Positions 48,124 to 62,673 of a stretch of 64,000 bases of DNA are shown in pieces. The stretch's first letter is position 1. The number at the start of each line of letters is the position of its first letter. Origin of the DNA: Clarkia xantiana subsp. parviflora (lineage: Eukaryota; Streptophyta; Magnoliopsida; Myrtales; Onagraceae); contig JAPTYO010000007.1 in the NCBI GenBank assembly GCA_036873135.1, positions 2,834,763-2,898,762 of the forward strand, given 5' to 3'. Below the pieces are notes generated by a model, which saw nothing but the letters and a program-made list of their open reading frames with translations, was not told the DNA's origin and did not search any database. A program made the translations under genes and the position numbers.

Positions 48124-48260
48124 AAGTTGGTTGGACTAACTGGTAAAGCGAGTTGCGTTCCCGTGGACGATTCGAGGTCGACACCCGCCGAAAACGCCGC
48201 TTGAGGAGGGCTTTAACCTTAACGCTTTAAAATTCAAAAGTATAGGTTGTGGTGTTTTGC
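48124..48260 (+). mobile_element. SINE-like tRNA-derived element
   Basis: GGACTAACTGGTAAAGC (48133-48149) resembles a pol III A box, and GATTCGAGGTCGAC (about 48169-48182) a B box, with spacing typical of tRNA-derived plant SINEs. No clear poly(A) tail or target duplication was found. Confidence 0.4.
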
Positions 48261-48844
48261 TACTTGACATAACAAGATATATTCGGAGGATTAAAAGTTG
48301 TCAAATTAATTTTAAATATGAGAATTGTTGATTTTATCATGTAACATTATTTCTTTTAATCATGTCAAATCAAATTTATTTAGATAAGCTCGAAAAATCT
48401 CAATTCTTAAGAAGAAAATAAATTAGACTATTATTTATACTGCACCATTCAACATCCGATATATTCTCATCAATCAAACCAAAGAAAAAAGTATTACTTA
48501 CAACATTCCGGTAGCTAGTGCGTCTTTTTATTGATCAAGTCAACTTCTCAGGCAGTTCTCAGTTCTCACCCGCCAATTATTAGCCAAACCAACATATAAT
48601 CAATCATCAATTAGCCGGGGGGAAATTTATTTATTCAAATTAGAAGGGTACATTATTCTTCAATTCCTATAATGCTTTATTAATCAATAATGATTGGAAA
48701 TTGGAATGAGAATAATAAAAAAACCAAAGTCATTCAACTATGTAATACACAGCTAAATTATCAGAGGAAGGAAACGACATGCATACATGTAATACAGCAT
48801 GCAATGCAATGCCCAACCCTCTTCCACCTAACTAACTAGCTTAT

Positions 48845-48853
48845 CTATAAATA
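48845..48853 (+). promoter_or_regulatory. TATA box of PME gene 4
   Basis: CTATAAATA about 82 bases upstream of the start codon, in a promoter segment mirrored upstream of PME gene 3. Confidence 0.65.
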
Positions 48854-48934
48854 ATGAAAACTGATGTGCATTCAAAATAACAACATACCAAAACAGTACC
48901 ATACCACTATTTCCTTACCCTAAACTCTAAAACA

Positions 48935-50581
48935 ATGGAATATCTAACGTCCATCATTTTCTTCTTCGCTCTTTTCTATTGCTCGACCGTTCTTGCATGT
49001 ACACCCGCCGAGATCAAATCATGGTGCGACAAGACACCCCACCCTAAGCCATGCGAGTACTTCCTCACCCAAAACCCTAAAAATATTTCTATAAAAGGAA
49101 AGTCCGACTTTCTCAAAGTATCGTTGACCCTCGCTCTGGAGCGCGCGGAGCACGCCAAGACCCACACCTACTCGGTCGGCTCAAAATGCCGTAACCAAAA
49201 GGAGAAAGCGGCTTGGGCCGACTGCATCACACTCTACGAGCACACTATCCTTCGTTTGAACCAGACTGCTAACCCCTACACCAAATGCACCAAACAAGAT
49301 TCCCAAACATGGCTCAGCACAGCACTAACCAATCTCGAAACGTGTCGCCAAGGGTTTGTCGAGTTGGGTGTGTCGAATTATATGTTGCCTCTCCTCTCCA
49401 ATAACGTCTCCAACTTGATCAGCAACACACTAGCCATGAACGATGTGCCGTACAGCCCCCCGAGCACCAAAGACGGGTACCCAACTTGGGTCAAGCCCGG
49501 GGATAGGAAGCTCCTCCAGACGTCGACCTCAATTAGGGCTAACATCGTAGTAGCCCAAGACGGTTCGGGTAACTACAAGACAATAAAGGAAGCTGTAACA
49601 GCCGCGTCTAAGCGCTCAGGTAGCAACAGGTACATCATCCATATCAAGGCAGGGACGTATAGGGAAAACATCGAGGTCGGGTCGAAGATGAAGAACATCA
49701 TGTTTATGGGTGATGGTATTGGAAAAACTATAGTGACGGGTAGTCGAAGCGTCGGCGGAGGCTCTACCACCTTCAAATCAGCCACCGTTGGTGAGAACTC
49801 TTCAAGTATTAGGGAATAAATATATTAAGAAAATATATTTTATTATATTCGGATAAACTAACTATAGATTTCATAACTAATTTAATTAACAGCTGTTGTG
49901 GGAGACGGATTCATTGCTCGGGACATGACTTTCCGCAACACGGCTGGTGCAGCAAATCATCAGGCAGTGGCCCTTCGTTCAGGGTCGGACCTCTCATTGT
50001 TCTACAAATGCAGCTTCGAGGGGTACCAAGACACGCTCTACGTCCACTCCGAGCGACAATTCTACCGTGAGTGCAATATCTACGGTACGGTTGACTTCAT
50101 ATTCGGAAACGCAGCCGTCGTATTCCAAAACTGCAATATATTTGCTCGGAGGCCGCCCAACAAGACCAATACCATCACGGCTCAAGGTAGGACCGACCCG
50201 AACCAGAACACAGGAATCTCCATCCATAACTGTAGGGTTACTGCCGCCCCGGAGCTCAGACCGGTGCAGAGCTCAGTGAAGACGTATCTCGGACGGCCAT
50301 GGAAGCAATACTCGAGGACGGTATTCATGAAGACATACCTGGACAGCCTGATTAACCCTGCCGGATGGATGGAGTGGGATGGGAATTTTGCGCTAAGGAC
50401 ACTTTACTATGGTGAGTACCAGAATACGGGTCCTGGGTCTTCTACTTCTAGAAGAGTCAAGTGGGGAGGGTACCGAGTTATCACAAGTTCTACTGAGGCT
50501 TCAAAGTTCACCGTCGGCCAATTCATTGCTGGCAACTCTTGGGTGTCTAGGATTGGAGTTCCCTTCACGTCGGGACTCTAA
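48935..50581 (+). CDS. Pectinesterase with PMEI pro-region (PME gene 4)
   Basis: Two exons, 48935..49790 and 49893..50581, with a 102-base intron, encode 514 residues. Signal peptide about 1-21, PMEI pro-domain, RKLL at 191-194, and the catalytic domain with QAVAL, QDTLY, DFIFG and LGRPWK. The exon lengths equal those of PME gene 3, and the sequence is nearly the same through exons and intron. Similarity stops at the stop codon on the 3' side and about 200 bases upstream on the 5' side. It is a secreted wall enzyme like its relatives; no expression pattern can be inferred from sequence. Confidence 0.96.
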
Positions 50582-51054
50582 TTAATTTATTGGCAAATTT
50601 CGGCCAGCTAAAAGAGTTACTTTTTACACAAGCAACCGAATCAATTCGTTAATGGGTGTAGGGAGAAATTAAAGGTCCATTATGGAGCAGATATATATAA
50701 GTACGTACATTTGGATATGTTTCTTTATAAAAAAAGTTTATTCCATTATTTATATGTAGTAATGATATTGTTATTTTAAGCTTAATGTAATCATGTACTC
50801 ATTCACGTTATTAAATTTAATTATTTTTATCAACGGTAGTTAAACATGTGTGGGTTTAAACATTTGAATGGTCGGTCATTACCTGAAATCTTCTAATTAG
50901 GAGGTTTTAAATTCGCACTTAAATACCATATCATATTATATAATAATTACACCACACCTTGTTGTATTTGACATAATCAAAATCAATACAGGGCCAAAAA
51001 AGAAAAATAAATCAATATGAACGTTTATATATAGGACGCAAATTGGGCAGCTAG
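50582..51054. other. Intergenic between convergent PME gene 4 and the BBE-like gene
   Basis: Contains both 3' UTRs; AT-rich; nothing else recognised. Confidence 0.6.
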
Positions 51055-52987
<1,933 letters not shown>

Positions 52988-53479
52988 AATGTGTTGGGAT
53001 AGAACTGAACAACATTATTAATTAAAAAATGGTTAAATAGTAGTCGTCGTAGCTTTGCTAATTAAGTGTGGCGTGTAACCAGTGCTAACTTGAAGTGCAG
53101 AAAATGGAAAAGTGTCACCAAAGTATTGTTAGGTGAAATGAAATACAAGATATTTATTCTTTGGCACACTTTCAAATGACTTCAAATATGGAATGGAAGA
53201 TATAGCGACATCGAGGGACTTCTAATTTCGATATTAATACACTAAATTGCACCAAAAAAATGGTTTTTCATCCATTTAAAGCCCGAAAAAAAGATTTTAT
53301 AAGATGAAAAAGGTCCGTTGAGCGCCTCATAGCTATGTCATAATATATCCGAACACTTGCCCCGGATTGACTTCCAGATCATAATTGCTCTAGTGAATAA
53401 CTAAATAAAATAGATGGGAGATAGAAGAGAAAAAAACTAATTAGATTTGGCCAAAATTGAGCTGGCTACCACCACCAGT

Positions 53480-53720
53480 GGTGGTCTAGTGGTCGGGCCG
53501 GCCTCTTGACTATACTAGGCTGCTGGTGGGGTTACGTTGACAGGGCCAGTGCATGCGCTGGTTGTTCGCTAAGTCTAGTCGGAAAAAACCCAGACCGTAA
53601 GCAGGAGAGCCCGAACATTACGTAACGGGATGGGCCTAGGGTTGGCTGAACTATGAAGCGGTTTCTTAACCGGTTCACCCTAAGGTTCATTCGGATACCG
53701 ATGAATGAATGAATGAATGC
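53480..53720. mobile_element. Dispersed repeat, possibly SINE
   Basis: A GC-richer island in AT-rich DNA. Its middle matches the degenerate block in PME gene 1 intron 2 (28778-28905). GTCTAGTGGTCGG near 53490 and AAGGTTCATTCGG near 53682 could be decayed pol III boxes. It ends at a (GAAT)n run (53700-53718). Confidence 0.45.
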
Positions 53721-54299
53721 ACCGAGCGGAAGGAATTATGATTTTTGTACCTTGATTCAAAAGCACCATGCTTTTGGTTTTTTTATTACTAGGTTGGATT
53801 TATATGTACATATGTAAAACTTTAAAAGTATGAAATAATATTTAAAAAAAAAGTAACAACATCTAATATTTGAATTATACTATTAATAATATCAAATTCC
53901 CCATAACGTTCACCTTTAGGATAATAAAAAAATATTAAAAAAAATACCAAAAGTATAGTACTTAGACTCAAGGAATTAGGCGAAGAGAGGCAAATTTCCA
54001 GTAAAAAAATTGAAAATAATAATATTATTCACTTAAAAAGGTACCACAACCATATATGGCTTGTTAAAGTGGTCTGATTTATAAAGCACAACTACTAGAG
54101 ATGCTACCTATGAAGACGGAAGTCAACATCTTGAACTTGGAATTCATAATTTGTCAAATATGATTTATTATTAATAAAAACCATATATATATATATATAT
54201 ATTAAATATTTTAATAAGATATAAACTTCATATCTTATACCATAATCTGTTATATTTATATGTAATATATGCATATAAAATACATTTAATTAGTCGCAC

Positions 54300-55230
54300 A
54301 AAAAGTGGAAAATATTGTCCTCATTAATCAATAGCGACGAGAAATTTCACTTAGGTAATTTATAGTGATAGCTCTTTTACCGCTACTAATAGGAACAATT
54401 TTTTTAGGATGAATCTTCCGCTGCAAAAAAAGATCATTACAACATAGGAATGCTTTGCCACTTACGTGACTTTACAGTGGCAACCCTTTTTCCGTTGTTA
54501 AAAATACCATTTTTGGCAAGCAATACACTACTACAAAAAATAATTATAACAGTGGTAGTAGTTGCAATTTAAGGCTCCTTATATTGGCGACACTTTTGTT
54601 GATGCTACTAAATATATTTAGTGAGGAGAACTGTGCCGCTTCTAATACACTTTTTTTATTGATACATTGGTTTATGCAAAAAGTTATTTTCACGGCTAAC
54701 GGTGTTGCCACTTAAATAACTTACAATGATAATCATGTGTCGCTGCTAAAAAACTCAATTTGTGACAATGATCATTCAGCTGCTAAAAATGTCTTACAAC
54801 AACCGAGTAATTTGTCACTTAACTATCCTTACCGTTTAGAAACTGATAGATCTGCCACAAAAAACTTATGAAGTAGCCCAGTTTGTTTTTTTTCCACGTC
54901 CCAGTTTGTTTTTTTTCCACGTCCCAGTTTGTTGCTAAAAAAGCTTTTAGCAGCAACATCAGCTGACGCTATAATCATATTTTAGCAGCAATTGTGGTAG
55001 CTGCAAATAAATAGTTTGAGTTACGGCAGAGCCGCCATATAAAGCATATATATAGTGGCTCAATAATTTGTTGCTAAAATGCTGCTTTTAGTGGCAGTAA
55101 ACTTTTTAGTGGCCGTTACTAAAAATACCATTTATTGGCGAGCAATACACCACAAACAAATAATTTTGAGTTTTTTTAATGAAAAATTTACCGCTACTAA
55201 ACTTTAGTTGCGACAGTTTGGTCTTTGATA
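54300..55230. mobile_element. CACTA-type subterminal repeat debris
   Basis: CACTACTACAAAAAATAATT at 54526 looks like a CACTA terminus, and CACCACAAACAAATAATTTT near 55149 is a decayed copy in the same orientation; each is preceded by a related AAAATACCATTTNTTGGC block. Between and around them GCCACTTA, GCCGCTACTAA, GCTGCTAAAA and TAGTGGC units recur in both orientations, like subterminal arrays of such elements. A 23-base unit (CCCAGTTTGTTTTTTTTCCA plus CGT) is repeated in tandem at 54880-54930. No matching right end was found. Confidence 0.5.
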
Positions 55231-56938
55231 ACGAAATTATTCTACAACTAAAGATCCGATTTCTTATTAAAAATTGGATAACATTAAAAAATAAAAAATA
55301 GGCTCTAATTAAAGACACTATAAAGTAATAATAAAAAATGTAAAAATATTACAATGGAAAAAAAAAGAAGGTGAAACTAAACTCCGTCTGAAGAAGTAAA
55401 ATCTCAAATTTGGTTATATCTTAGAAGTGGAGGCATTATACATATCTTTTACATATTTCACAACAGTTGTGATTATAGCTTTTTATTTCAAATGTCATCT
55501 TAAAGTGTCATTATTTCAAATATTTTAATAAATAAAAAGTACGGTGTATACGGTCAATTGGCAGCATTACTATAGATGACGTTATTGTATAACTGTCATC
55601 CTCGAAGTTATTGCTAATCTCATCCTCCAATAAACACCATCGACCATCATTACCACAAATTATACTCTAATATAGGATAGAATTGATCCCTTAAGTTAAT
55701 GGGACTACGGTGGAATACATATCGGAAAAAACAAATTATAACACTATAGTATTATTTTATTCTATAAATATTAACTTGATGAATATTTATGTCTCCTTCC
55801 TATCAGAATTTATGTAACGTTATTTGTCGGATATTATGGTTTTTTTTAATACATAGTTTTCCCTATCATGGCAAAAAAAAATCAGTAGAATCATTTTAAT
55901 TTTTTTAGCTGGTAAAATCTGTATATATAAATTTAGACGTAATGTATAGACGATGGACACGTGACTATATATATTATAGCTAATGCCTACGTACATACAG
56001 TTGAGTATAGATATAGTCTATATCTAGCCAAATTGCTAACGGAATTTTGACCGATTTACAAATTGTTACTAAATTTTTTATTTTTATAAAAAAATTCGTT
56101 ACTTGAATTTTTAGTTACAAACCAAAAATATAATCTCTCTTAAAATTTATATTAAATTAGATGAGAAATAAGCATGTACTTCTCACGTGAGATTTTTTAT
56201 TGTGTACTTATAATATATTTAATAGGAAATTAAAAGAATAATTTCACTAAAACGTCTTTAATTGAACATCCACACAATTCTAATGACATCTTTCAATTGA
56301 GCATCTAATTAAAAGTATTTCATTATAATATTTTCCATTTTTTAATAAATATATTTTAAATACACGTCAAAAGATCTCGTGTGGCAATTGCTTTTTTTCT
56401 GTCTACTTTCACGGAAATTATAATCTGTCGTAACAATTTAGCCTGCAATTAAAATTTAGCCTGCAATTAAAAGTTTAAATATCAATGTTTTTTTTTAAAA
56501 TAAAATAAAATAAAATAGTATAGTGTTTGAAATTGGTCAAACTAGTCATGCTATAGTTACTTGTATGTAGGCATTACATAAATATAGTAATGTCCCATCC
56601 TCTATACATTATGTTATGTATAGTGATTTAGCAGTTGAAGAAAATGAAAATGACATTACGGGTAGAAGTCCATAGCTGTAGACACATGATAGCTCTATTC
56701 TGGAGTTTTCCGACAACCCTATAATCTCCTTCTTATTGCCCCTCTCTGCATTCTCTGTTTTTATCTTATTATCTGTAGTGAGTACGGATATCACTCAGAA
56801 GCGCCGTCTGTTTCTCTGTCTGTCTGGCCGTGTCCCTCGCCTCGCTCCCGTACCACCACCACCACCACCTCTTTAATTACAACTCTCTGCTGTCATCCTC
56901 TCTAAACATCGTCTCTTCTTCTTCTTGCGCGCAGTAGG
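55231..56938. other. AT-rich intergenic region and PLATZ promoter
   Basis: No gene or clear element in 55231-56700. The last 150 bases are CT-rich with CCACCACCACCACCACC, as in plant 5' leaders, and lead into the PLATZ gene. Confidence 0.55.
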
Positions 56939-58271
56939 ATGAGAAATCTGTGGATGACGGCGTCGTCGCCGGAGATGACGGCGTCAGCGAAGAAGATGAA
57001 GAAACTGTCGCCGGAATGGCTGCAGACGCTGCTTACAGACAAGTTCTTCAACGCGTGCATAAGCCACGAGGAATTCCCGAGGAACGAAACCAACTTCTAC
57101 TGCGTTAACTGTTGCGCAACTCTCTGTAGCTACTGCTTGCCTTCTCACCGCGGCCAGTCCCACCACCTCTTACAGGTTACTACTTCTTCATCAACTCTCT
57201 CTCCTTTCTTTCTTTCTTTAACCTTCAACTTCATTGTTCTTGACAGATTCGTAGGTATATGTACAACTATGTTATAAGGCTGGACGCTGCCACTCAATTG
57301 ATTGATTGTTCTTCCGTTCAGGTAAATATTGACTCTCTTCACTAACTAATTACCAAAGTTTTCGTTTTTTTTCTTTTCTCAAAACCCTAGCTAGCTTCTT
57401 CTGCATCTGTCTAACATTACTATTCTTTAATTAGAGCAGAAAAGGTAGTAGAATTATATATGTTTTGAGTTCAGTAATTAATTAATAGCTCTCTGTGTTG
57501 AGTTTTTGCAGCCATACATCAACAACGGTGCAAAAGTGGTGTTCTTGAAGGAGAGACCAAGATCATCACAGCTACAGCTCCGGCAACACAGAGCCGCCTC
57601 CGGCACCGCCAAATTATGTCGGACGTGCAGCAACACCCTCCAGGACCATTACCTTTACTGCTCCATTTCCTGCAAGGTACTTCCTTTTTCTTAATTAAAC
57701 AAAAACAAATTTCAGCCATTTCCGGCCATTTCTGCCGGTGGGGGTACCTCTGGTCATTGTTGTCCAAACCTTAATTCTGCAATTGAGGGAGAGAGAAAGT
57801 TGCAATTTTTTTGTTTGTTCATGGCGTCTATTTGCACCTGAACCGATGTAGTACGACAATCCGTTTCGGAATTATTGTCTCGTGCCATGAAACATATTTT
57901 GTCGTTTATTAATTCAATTCCTCGTCGTCTGATTCGACAAGTGTCGTCCTTTTTCGCAGATTGAGCACGTCCTGGAGACGGGAGGTGATCTCTCCAAATT
58001 CCTCCGGTCGTGCAAGGTCCTGACGACGTTGTCCCCCTCCGATGACGCCCTCATCACGTCCGTCGACTCTTCTGGGTCAAGTGACACCGTTTTGTCCACC
58101 GCCTTTGGTGCAATCGACTTCACTGTCAAGAAAAAGAGGAGTAGTACTGCTCGCAACACTACCCCACCACCGCCTCCTCCTGCATTCGAAGTGGAGCCCA
58201 CGACGGCGCCGATCAGGCCGTGCCGTGCCTTGAGGAAGCAGTCTGTTCCACGTAGAGCCCCCATGGTTTGA
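56939..58271 (+). CDS. PLATZ transcription factor
   Basis: Four exons, 56939..57175, 57247..57321, 57512..57676 and 57960..58271, all in phase, encode 262 residues. The PLATZ zinc-binding layout is clear: FFNACISHEEFPRNE with CxxH, then FYCVNCCATLCSYC, SHRGQSHHLLQ, the conserved RRYMYNYVIRL, and a second cluster CRTCSNTLQDHYLYCSISCK. These plant-specific factors bind A/T-rich DNA and generally repress transcription. The C-terminal third is low-complexity (SSGSSD, a run of seven prolines) with a basic KKKRSS segment that could be a nuclear signal. The start at 56939 has a near in-frame alternative (ATG at 56953); the N-terminal ~20 residues are poorly conserved in the family. Confidence 0.95.
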
Positions 58272-58387
58272 GCCGCTGACGTTGACGGGAATATATATAT
58301 AATAATATAATATATTTAACTGCGTTTTTTAGGGCTTAGGGGTACTTTAGAGTTTAGATCATATTTATCTATAGATTATTAAATTAT

Positions 58388-58418
<31 letters not shown>

Positions 58419-59409
58419 ACCACAAAGAAGAATTTCAATTCTCGAACAGATATTAATATACTAGATAAGTAGAATGAGAACACAATTAGCAGTTGTAATG
58501 AACAATGTCGTAAATTTATCATCTTGCATTTATAATTTTGACATCATTCACATACTAATTCATAAATATCCACATAACTGAAATTTAATTACATAGATTC
58601 ATCATAATAACATGAGAATCAAGCATTCCAACAATCGCATTTTCAGTGAGGTTAATTATTTCCAGATTAAACGTAATATTTATCAAGTGTCCTATCCAAA
58701 TTAAAATTAATATTTATCAGAATTAGTAATTTGTCCACGAGCAAAAATAACAATTATTTACACGTGAAGTCTAAACTAGCATATTATCCAAAATAATCAA
58801 TTAGCAATTTATCTGGACACCTAAATATTACCTAACAATTTGGTATTAACCTTGTGTTTTTAAATTAACCCAAATAAATTTTAGTTTTGTTATTTTTTTC
58901 AGTTAATTTGTTTGACACTAACTCTATTGACATATTTAAGGATGATGAGATCTCATAAGCGGTGCTGTGGGTAAAACCGTATGGGTTTAACCCCATTGCC
59001 AATTCGCAATCCTTAGGAGTTAGGACTTTACTAGTATATATATTATATATTATTATATATATTTGGAGAAATTTCATGTTTCGCTATAATTACCAAAATA
59101 CCACTCTCATTGTACAACGGATGTCAGATTCCGTGGTAGCTTGTTGACGCATCCCAAGATTCCCCAACCGTTTTACAATAAACGCACAAATCAGACACGA
59201 AACGTTTCACCGTATCAAAATTGTAACCAGAAAAACGTTTCACAGGCAATTAGAAGAAAACCTTTCACTTGAGTTGTGAGCTATGTATATGTTCCCTTTC
59301 TAGCTATCACGCTTTTAGTCACAATTCAAAGTCATCTTCTTGATCTCTATCTAGAAACCAATATTCAGTCTTCCCTAGCCGAAGAAATATAGTTATCCTG
59401 CAGTGGAGG
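58272..59409. other. AT-rich intergenic region
   Basis: Contains a TA microsatellite (about 58392-58418) and a second TA-rich stretch near 59034-59062. No gene seen. Confidence 0.6.
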
Positions 59410-62400
59410 TCAGGTGGACTTTAACTTGGCCGATGCGGAGGCCTGATGAGACAGGACTCTGTGTACAACAGCCACCACGAAAGCTCCCAAGAAATCCAGT
59501 CCTTTCAAAGTCGTAAATAGATCCAACTGTGATAAAATCAAAAAATTGATCAACCTCAAGTTTCTTCTTCAATGCTAAATAAGAGATGACGATGATGATG
59601 ATCAGGCAGCATCAGCAGTAACAGATGTTTTAGTAGATAGAATAGTACCTTGATCCAGAAGAGCGCATAAAGATACAGAATTGCTGCTATTCCAACTTGA
59701 AAGAGGATAGCAAATGCAGAACCAGACCGGAAGTTGTTCAAATTCACACCCGAATGTAGCATCTGCCATGTATTTACAAAAATCAACATTTTTGGAGACC
59801 CAACTAATTGCACTAGAGAATTCAAGTTAAGAAGAAGAACAAGATACGTACCCCAAGTAAAAATCCTACAAATGGAAAGAAAGATAGACCAAGAAGACGA
59901 AAGATAGTTGTTCTGAAGGTGGCTTTTCTGGAGATTTGAAGATATGGTTTATCTCTTCTTTGGGTCCATATTTCATAAACGGATCAATCCACTGAAAAGG
60001 TGGATGGGCAGCTGTTTTTTCAGGAGTCCCCCGGGAGATCCAATTTCACATGACCAAGAGCTTGACACAATGAATTCTTCTGCAAATCCAAGTTCATTTG
60101 CTAAGAAGCCACCAGAAGCATATGCAATCTAAGAACCAAATATTGATGAGAAATCATATCCTTACCATAACAGCATCACCAACAGTTAGTTGAATGTCAT
60201 ATGTACCTGAGAGGTAGAAAAACTTCTCGACAAGCCCAAGAAAATCCTACACAAAACGGAAAAATAGTGCCATATAAATGGACAAGGACAAGAAACGGAT
60301 TTCACAAAACCTCGATTCTACAAATGCCAAAAAATAACTTACTAGAATGATTTGGAACCTTTTCCCAGAATTCCCCAGCACACAGATGTGTTCAGCCTTC
60401 TCATGTTTCAACTTGAGAAAAACCTACGAGCCGATATAATCTCTCAGATTCGGTTAGTAAGGACCTTTAGAAGCGAAAGAATGAACCATACAAACCCGGT
60501 GAGGCTGAAAAGCACGCCCACGTTGGGCACTCAACTGAAATGATAGCCGCAGTTTTTGAAGGTGATTTGCCACCAATTTTAGTCCGTTCTCTCCCTCTAG
60601 ATTTAGCCTGCATAGTGAAATTAAGAGGTGTCTATTACAACACAAGTGTACTTCTTTCCTCTTCTTTAGAATTTAAACAATGAACACACATAGATAAACA
60701 TGCAGAAACAGTGCAATATGACCACATGCCATACTTGTTGTGGACGTCAATGCTCCCAAGATCACTATAAAGTATTGAAATCTCTGAATTTGCAATCTGG
60801 ATAACTCCAGAGACAGATACAGGTAGTTGGATCTGCGTTACAGTGGCATATGTATTTTATCCACTGATTCATTCAACACAATCTGCGAAGGGAGAAAAGA
60901 AAACCACACTTTCGATCCCTCTCAAAGTTCATAAAACACAAAAATGTCAGGTAAATTTAGACTTGTTTCCTGCATCTACAACTGAGTCAACCTTTAGGTG
61001 CGGTTGCCATGATGATACTAAAAAAGGTGCAAGGTTCAAGCGTTTCAAGGAGACATGAGGCAAATTGTGCGCACGTACACGCTATCAAGTCAAAGTTCTT
61101 CAACAAGTTGTTGATGCTTTAAAGTGGAGCCATAACAAATTACATTTTTCACCAGACCATAACAAGATACAGGAAAATAGTTAAGTCCTATTTGAGAAAT
61201 CAAATTGAAACTTTACCAATAGCGTATGTGCTAGAGGCAGGACTGTCTGAACTAAAGCACCACCTTCCATCACTTTGGCCTAGAGACTGCAACTCATAAA
61301 GATGTATTATCCAAATGGAAACAATATTAAGAATTCATAGGCTTAAACCCCATTGTTAGTTGGAGATTTACACCGTCATTTTCTCACCATATATGATTGG
61401 TAGAGGAGAATCTAATAAAAAAGCCAAGCGCAGTGTAAGAAGTAATTATATAACTAACCTTAATTGCTTGAAAAATACCATCAGCATCATCCAACAAAAC
61501 ATCAACTTCAGGAAACTCATTCTGCCAAAAGAAAAACAATTCAGAAGACATTGAACTCATAAAGGTAATGACTAGATCTGCAGACACCAAAAAGAGGAAA
61601 TCATAAGCCAGCACAACTGAACGCTGAGAAAGTTTTTGAGTCTCTAAAGCCTCCCCATCATAAGATTACCTTGATAAGAATCAAGCTCCAAACTGTGTGG
61701 TAAAAGTCATGAAGCAAACTTGCATCACAAAGAATAGTTTTAAGTCTAGGTGCAATAGCCTTGGCAAAAAAGAATCAATACATGGTCAGTGTACATGCGC
61801 AAAAAAAACAAAAAAAAACTGATATGCAATACAAAAGTTCAGCTATACCTTTAGAAGGGACTCCTTGATCTCACATTTCAAAATGCTGTCAACTTTTAAA
61901 GCGTAGAACAAGTCCTTCAGAGGTGAAGATGAAGAAGCAAGAACCTCTGAGAACCGCGTGCAAGTAGTAGCCTGGACCTCAGATTTTTCTCAATTCCTAG
62001 AACCTCAAGTGTTATCAAGGCCTTGTATGATTCTGCTAAGCTGCACACCAACGGCCGACATTAATCTCAGTATTGGTTTGAATTGAAAAAGGACTGAACT
62101 AATCAAATTTGAGACACAGAACATGCTCAATGAGGAACTAAAAAAGTGTTTATCTTACTCCCAAAAGAATCACATGAAGTGCCCAGAATCATTCCTGCGA
62201 CCAAGAGTTTTACACTAGCCGGGATGACCATTAGAACAATGCTGCTTAAAATGCATACTATTTAAACATTTTTCGTTCTCCTTCACTTAAACAGTTGGTC
62301 GACGTAGTAGATAAGGTGCTAAATGCTTCCAAACAGGCGAAGCTATTCATTTCAAACCTGTTCCGTTCCATTTACCAAGACTTGTTGACCGCTAAGAACA

Positions 62401-62673
62401 AGATTTCAACAGAAAAAGTAACTTTATTTTTTGCCACTAACAGAAAAAAAATAACTCATTTCTCTAATTTATCATCGAAAATAAAGAAATTAAGTGGGGT
62501 GTAAAGAAATTTCCGAAGGATCCATCAACAGGCACGAAGAGCTGCAGCGCCGCAGACTGGTGAGAGTCAGAGATCGGAACCAAATGGGGCGCCGCATTGC
62601 AGATGGAAACTGCGGCAAGGAGCAAACACAGAATTGCAGCTCCTAATCCTCGTTTCGGATTGGTGTTCTCCAT
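59410..62673 (-). pseudogene. Decayed oligosaccharyltransferase subunit RPN2 (ribophorin II/HAP6)
   Basis: Minus-strand exon remnants: about 62507..62673, 61849..62040, 61670..61759, 61459..61521, 61217..61286, 60735..60832, 60496..60607, 60343..60423, 60166..60246, 59852..60079, 59649..59762, 59410..59526. They match the ER protein that helps transfer N-glycans: a signal peptide with [19 protein letters not shown], then [47 protein letters not shown] and C-terminal membrane helices. Damage: no GT donor after exon 1; a missing A at an AAAAA run near 61984; an extra G in GGGGG near 60032 giving an early stop; a compensating missing G later in that exon; and loss of roughly 220 central residues between 61217 and 60832, where exon phases no longer match. 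A few homopolymer changes could be sequencing errors, but the exon loss cannot. Confidence 0.8.

Larger units (their letters stand above)
45531..48934. other. Divergent intergenic region between PME genes 3 and 4
   Basis: The outer ~200 bases on each side are mirror-image promoters sharing CTAACTAACT, GCATGCAATGCAATGCCCA and the TATA box. The 3-kb middle is AT-rich with a poly(A) run, a TA repeat near 46440 and a SINE-like block at 48124. No gene seen. Confidence 0.6.

Noticed and set aside
54526..55230. A complete second CACTA transposon
   Set aside because: I found only same-orientation ends and no inverted right terminus or target duplication.
62490..62510. AT-AC (U12-type) intron after RPN2 exon 1
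   Set aside because: The sequence after GSFG does not fit the ATATCCTT consensus; donor loss in a decaying gene is simpler.
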